Source of the DNA: Bryobacterales bacterium
GTDB lineage: Bacteria; Acidobacteriota; Terriglobia; Bryobacterales; Bryobacteraceae
Length of the DNA stretch: 64,000 nt
NCBI GenBank assembly: GCA_016789905.1
Contig: JAEUQC010000173.1
Span: 1-64,000 of the forward strand
Reading direction: 5' to 3'
Shown: one piece after another, positions 59,557-64,000 of the stretch
Numbering within the stretch: position 1 is the first letter of the stretch
Layout: each line of letters begins with the position of its first letter
Notes under the pieces: model-generated
What the model was told of the DNA's origin: nothing
The model's database searches: none
What the model saw: only the letters and a program-made list of their open reading frames with translations
Position numbers and translations under genes: made by a program

Positions 59557-62500
59557 TTAGAACGTGAAACGCCCAGTGAACTGCACCTGGCGTGGCGTCC
59601 AGTATGATGTCTGGCGCAACTGAATGCCGTCGGAAGCATTCGGGTTCACCAGACCCTGAATGTTGAACGCATTGAACGCGTCAACATTGAACCGCAGTTT
59701 GTAACGCTCCTTGATGGCAAATTCCTTGTAGAGCGAGACATCGGATTGAAAGTTCTTGGGGCCCTGCAACACCATGGCGTTATAGGGCTGCACACCGGCG
59801 GGCCCGGGTGAGAACGGTGTGGTCACTTGCTGACCATTTGCCAAAGTCATCACCACATTGTTATTGCCGAAGTTGGTGACGCCGGGTGTATTGTTGATGG
59901 GTGCGAGGTACGGCGTATAGTCCGAGGGCACTCCATTAACGCCGCGTGTGGCCGCGTTGATAACAGTAGGAGGCAGATAGCCGTTGAACCAAAGATTGCC
60001 TTGGCGGCAAACGCCGGACCGGCAGTCAGTAACTGGAACCTTGTCCTTGTAGAGTTGTATCGGACTCGTGGCGCCGTAGTTGGAATTGGCAACCTGGAAT
60101 GATTGAGAAACAACGGTGCCTACGAAGGCCACCTGGTAGCCGCCGACGAGTGCGTCGAGGAAGCGGTTGCTGTTTTTCATGAATCGACGCCCCTTGCCGA
60201 GCGGCACATCGGCGAGACCGTTGAACGAAACGCGGTGGAGCGGAATGGCGGTATCGGCGCGATAGTTCTGCCAGCGGTTGAACTCACGGCTGGGCTTAAA
60301 CTGCGTTCCGACATCCATGCCCTTCGGGATGGCGCCGGGGGCGTAGATTTCAGCCGGATAAAGTACGTTGTCGCGGAAGGTGTTGCCGCCAACACGGAAC
60401 GCTCTGGAGTATACGTAGAAGATCTGGTAACCAAACCCACGGCGGTAGGGGCGCTGGTAGTTAAACTGCATGGCGCTATCGTTGGAGAAACCATACTTTG
60501 TGGACTGGGTAATGCCACCTCAGGTCCTGTTGTCGTAGGGACGGGTGGCGACGCTCGCCAGCGGGCCAGTCGGAACGGTTGTTCCGGTTCTAGCCTGCCA
60601 TGTGTAAGCCGAGGGAGCATCGTTAATCTGATAATTTTGGTCCAGGTTTTCGCCGTGCGTGAAGACATAGGAGGCGCGGAACACGGAACCATCCTTGAAC
60701 GGTTGTTCAATGGTGAAGTTCGCCTCCCGCACTTTGGCGGGCGGGTAATCCGCGCTGGCGACGGTACCGGGACCGATGCCGGGCAGGAGGGCGGTGGTTG
60801 ATTCGGTGTCCACGACGTTCGCGGAATTGACGCCGGTAATGACTCGGATCGGGTTACGGAGCAGAGAGTTCGGCAGACCGTCGGGTGATTGCGCGGCGGA
60901 AGTGTAGCTATAGGAATAGCCGGCGGTGAACGGATAACTCGCGGTGAGGTAGCGAATGGAGTTGCGGACCGGGACCGGATAGATGTATTCGCCGTAACCG
61001 CCACGGATGACCATGCCGTTGCGGCCGAACGAAGGCGTGTAGGCAAAGCCGACGCGAGGCAGGATGTTCGCGTTGCTGCCGGCAATGCCGCGCGAGGGCA
61101 TGCCGCCCTCCTGCAACGTCTCGAACTTCACACCGATGTTCCGGAGGTTGGTGAGAAGCGCATTGGTGGTTAGCCCGTTGCTTACGTAGTAATCCAAGGG
61201 GCGCGGAGTGGCCACCGCCTTGTTCTTGATGTCGAACGCAACCATGTAGTCGTTGGCCGCGCGTGGTGCTGGACGGGCTTCCCAGCGGACGCCAAAGTTC
61301 AACGTGAGGCGGGAGGAAACACGCCAGTTGTCTTGCAGATAGGAATCGTATTCCATCAGCGAGCAGATGTTGAACGGCGCGTTTCGGCGCTGGCTGTAGC
61401 TGGCGGCGGCGCCAAGGAAGAAATCGGCGTTCTGATTGCCGGTGTTCGGCCGCACGCCGAAGTTCACGCCGGTCGTCGGGTCGTAGATGCCAGTGGCCTG
61501 GTTGGTGTAGGTAACCTCGTCGACGGAGCGGTCTGAAAGATAAGCAAAGCGTTCGTGGCGCACGCGCAGTCCAAATGCGAACTGGTGTTTGCCCCAGATT
61601 TTGTTCAGGTTTTCGTCCAGTGTGGAGACCCGCTGGCTCATGCCATAGAACCATTGGGAGCCGCCATACGGCATGAAAAGATTCGCGCCAATGGCGGGGA
61701 AGCCGACGTTGCCCAGATTGTTCGGGAGTCCAAACTGCTTTTCAAAATTGCCCATGGAGCGGTCCGGACCCTGCACGTACATCCGCTGCCACTGCATGCT
61801 TAGAATCGTTTCGGAGAAGAGTGTAGGGGAAAACGTCTTTGAGTAGCCGAGCGCGCCACTGATGGTTTGCACCGGAATGGCTTGATAGCCAGTGGAACCT
61901 TCCTTCAACTCGGGTGTCTCGATGTTCGCCGGCGAAGCGGAAGGGTAGTTACGGAGCGCCTGCTGCTGCTGGCGAATATCTGTGAACCGGAAATAGACGC
62001 GGTTCTTTTCGTTAAAGACGTGGTCGAGCCGGACAGTGTAATTGGGGACGGTTTGCGTTGTAGGGTTCTGCCCGTTCAGGTTGAAGTTGATCATCGGATT
62101 GTCGGCCGATGTCGGCAACGGCGTGGCCGCGTAGAGAGTCTTTGCAAGCGGACTGATTCGGGAGAGAGGAATCTGATTGTTGGAAAAGGGGAGGCGCGAA
62201 TACTGCATGGCGGCGCCCTGTGTGGTGCTGGGATCGTAGAGCTGTTGCAGAATGTTCTGGCCGTTGATAAGTCCGCTGAAGTCGCCGGACCTCATGGGAA
62301 CGGTCGGCACGTACATGAGTTGCTGGCTGGCGCGCCGCAGGGAGAATCGCTCATAGGCGAAGAAGAAGAACGTCCGGTTGCGGCCTTCGTACAATTTGGG
62401 AATCGTGATCGGGCCGCCGACGGAGCCACCAAACTCATTTCGGATGAGTTTCGGCGCCACAAGGTTGGAGGGATCCTGGCGCGCTTTCGCAATTCCGAAG

Positions 62501-63258
62501 TAGTTGTTCCGGGCTGTTTCAAACAACGATCCGTGGATCTGGTTGGTTCCGGATTTCGTTGTGAGGATCACGGTGGCCGGTGTGGAGAACTGGGCGCTGG
62601 AGTTGAGCGTTTCGAAACGCACTTCCTGCACCGAGTCAGGGTCCGGCAGGATTGCCTGGGCCGTGTTCGAAGGGCTGCCGAAATTGCGATTGGTCATCGG
62701 CGCACCGTCCTGCGAATACTCCATCGCTTCGCCCATGAGACCATTGGCGCGGGTGCCGCCGCCTTCCAGCCCGGGCACGGTGTTCTGCGCTAGGCCAAGA
62801 ACGTTTCTTCCGTTCTGAGGAAGCTGCGCGATGCGGGCAGCGTCGAGTTGGGTGTTCACCGTACCGCTGTCATAGGTGGCCAATTGAATCGTTTCTCCGG
62901 TGACGGTGACCTTTTCGGAAACTTCGCCGACCGTCAGTTGCGGATTGAACACAAGCACTTGGCCGTTTTGGAGAGTAATCGTGCTTTCGGATTTCTTCAT
63001 GCCCGGCGCGGAGACGGTCAACCGATAGGTGCCGGCGAGCAGACCTTTAAGCGCGAAGAAGCCACCGCTGTTGGACGTCGTTTCGACTGAGACGCCTGTG
63101 GCGTTGTTGAGAGCCTGAACCACGGCGCCGGGAATGGCCGCAGCGGTTGCATCCTGTACGGTACCTTGGATTGTGCCGGCGCCACTTTGCGCCAACATTC
63201 GGACGGGCGAGCAGAGCAACGCCAGAATTGCCACGACAACGGCCCAACGCTTATTCAT
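59557..63258 (-). pseudogene. Oar-type TonB-dependent receptor interrupted by one in-frame TGA
   Basis: One reading frame of 1234 codons broken only by TGA at 60520-60522. Before it: signal peptide (MNKRWAVVVAILALLCSPVRMLAQ), CarboxypepD_reg domain (GTIQGTVQDATAAAIPGAVVQALNNATG), plug (RIAQLPQNGRNVLGLAQ...) and most of the barrel up to RPYDNRT. After it: GGITQSTKYGFSNDSAMQFNYQRPYRRGFGYQIFYVYSRAFRVGGNTFRDN and a normal end with final Phe (QVQFTGRFTF). No other lesion or frameshift is visible, so this is a recent nonsense change or a sequencing error; an unbroken copy would be 1233 residues. GAGGTG lies 6 nt before the ATG. Confidence 0.8.
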
Positions 63259-63447
63259 CGATTCACCTCAGTATTCGAAACTCCCATGCCGCAACCCTAA
63301 GCAACGACCTAGTTCTGAAACAATTCCGTTAACGTGAACTCGTTGGAGACTCCCCCCAAGCCCACAGATGGATGCGGGATGATCAAAGAATCATATATGA
63401 ACAGGCGCGGCCAAGACAAGCTGCTTTGTGCCCAGGGGGACCGGTAG

Positions 63448-63453
63448 TATACT
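63448..63453 (+). promoter_or_regulatory. -10 box TATACT, 7 nt before dipeptidase start
   Basis: TATACT (or overlapping TAGTAT at 63445-63450) is followed by TCCCCCC and ATG 63461. No Shine-Dalgarno. A transcript from here would be leaderless. Confidence 0.45.
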
Positions 63454-63460
63454 TCCCCCC

Positions 63461-64000
63461 ATGATGCGTTTCGCGCTGCTATCCTTTCTTACGGTCACGG
63501 CCCTAGCCGCGCAAGACCGCTTCACGCGAATCATGCGGGACATCCTGATCTTCGATGCCCATATCGACACGCCGCGCTACTTCGTTGATGAAGGCTATCG
63601 ATTATCCGACCGCCATTCCTACTACGAACTGGATATACCGCGGATGCGGGAAGGAAAATTGGGCGCCGTGATGTTCGGGCTGTATGCGCAGCCGCAGGAT
63701 TTTCCTCCCGAAAGATGGCTGCCGCGCGCTCTGGAGACGCTGGAAGCGTTGCACACCGAGGTAGCTGCGAACGCGAAGGACATGGAGTTCGCCTACACGG
63801 CTGCCGATGTCGAGCGTATTCACAAATCCAGAAAGCTGGCCGCAATGGCGAGCCTGGAGGGCGGCCACCTGATCGCGGACAGCCTGGGTGTCCTTCGGGC
63901 CTTTCATCGCCTCGGGGTCCGCTATATGACGTTGGCTCACTTTGCATCAAACAATTTCGCCGACTCGATGACGGGTATGCAGATTCACACGGGCTTATCG
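63461..64000 (+). CDS. M19 membrane dipeptidase, N-terminal part (runs off window)
   Basis: 180 codons read from ATG 63461 (or the adjacent ATG 63464) to the window end without a stop. Signal peptide MMRFALLSFLTVTALAAQ. Renal-dipeptidase motifs: LIFDAHIDTPRYFVDEGYR (first metal pair), ASLEGGHLIADSLGVLRAFHRLGVRYMTLAHFASNNFADS with the bridging Glu in LEGGH and the His/Asn/Ala-Asp-Ser block. It cleaves dipeptides, often with a D-residue at the second position, in the periplasm. The second half and stop lie outside the window. Confidence 0.85.
   Translation, partial: MMRFALLSFLTVTALAAQDRFTRIMRDILIFDAHIDTPRYFVDEGYRLSDRHSYYELDIPRMREGKLGAVMFGLYAQPQDFPPERWLPRALETLEALHTEVAANAKDMEFAYTAADVERIHKSRKLAAMASLEGGHLIADSLGVLRAFHRLGVRYMTLAHFASNNFADSMTGMQIHTGLS

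Noticed and set aside
60520..60522. TGA as a selenocysteine codon
   Set aside because: No selenoprotein family is known among TonB receptors, and no SECIS-like stem-loop was evident directly downstream.
1..64000. tRNA genes, rRNA genes, CRISPR arrays, transposases
   Set aside because: Looked for clover-leaf patterns, regularly spaced repeats and DDE/HUH motifs; none was convincing.

Overview
The window looks like chromosomal DNA of a soil Acidobacteriota, most likely of the Bryobacterales/Solibacteraceae type. This is inferred from gene content only: two very large TonB-dependent 'Oar-type' transporters with N-terminal carboxypeptidase-like domains, a PSD1/DUF1501 gene pair, multiheme cytochromes (one fused to TPRs), many Tat-type secreted oxidoreductases and hydrolases, a PEP-CTERM protein and an ECF sigma/Ser-Thr kinase pair. 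The DNA is GC-rich and gene-dense. No rRNA, tRNA, CRISPR array, transposase or integrase was recognised.

Layout. 1-1.8 kb is gene-poor and may be the worn edge of an accessory segment: a short XRE-type HTH ORF, a 10-bp inverted repeat and a short direct repeat. 1.8-9.3 kb holds a DUF4143-type ATPase divergent from inositol-3-phosphate synthase, a PhoD-like phosphatase, then a gluconate-dehydrogenase-subunit-3-like protein, a GMC oxidoreductase and an enolase-superfamily dehydratase in tandem (sugar or sugar-acid oxidation). 9.3-16.4 kb (minus strand) holds an intact TonB receptor, a GDSL/DUF1080 esterase-glycosidase and a pentaheme cytochrome. 16.5-18.5 kb is a flavoprotein oxidase overlapping an NHL propeller. 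18.5-25.5 kb (minus) is a secreted catabolic cassette: Gfo/Idh/MocA oxidoreductase, PQQ-type propeller with EF-hands, PSD1 cytochrome and DUF1501. 25.5-33.8 kb has a GNAT, a tandem alpha/beta hydrolase, and a minus-strand operon of a poly-Gly secreted protein, a sulfatase, a tandem metallo-beta-lactamase protein and a YkgJ-type cysteine-cluster protein.

34-48 kb is more housekeeping: YmdB preceded by a strong 6S RNA candidate, TsaC, a homocysteine methyltransferase/MTHFR fusion, a decayed TlpA-type thioredoxin gene, a hybrid histidine kinase, Fpg, a SAM hydrolase-family protein, cysteine desulfurase, MnmA and a lipid A-type acyltransferase. 48.8-53 kb is a hydrolase, aldose-epimerase-like and enolase-superfamily trio. 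53.3-57 kb has a PEP-CTERM C-type-lectin protein and a divergent Ser/Thr kinase-TPR/ECF sigma pair. 57-64 kb has a heptaheme cytochrome-TPR protein, a second TonB receptor broken by one in-frame TGA, and the start of an M19 dipeptidase that runs off the window.

No single locus is a clear undescribed system. The best leads are the sulfatase / dead-plus-live MBL / cysteine-cluster operon, a recurrent arrangement of a -10 box 6-9 nt before the start codon at eight genes (leaderless transcription), the 6S RNA candidate fused to the 5' end of ymdB, and two genes carrying in-frame stop codons in otherwise conserved frames.
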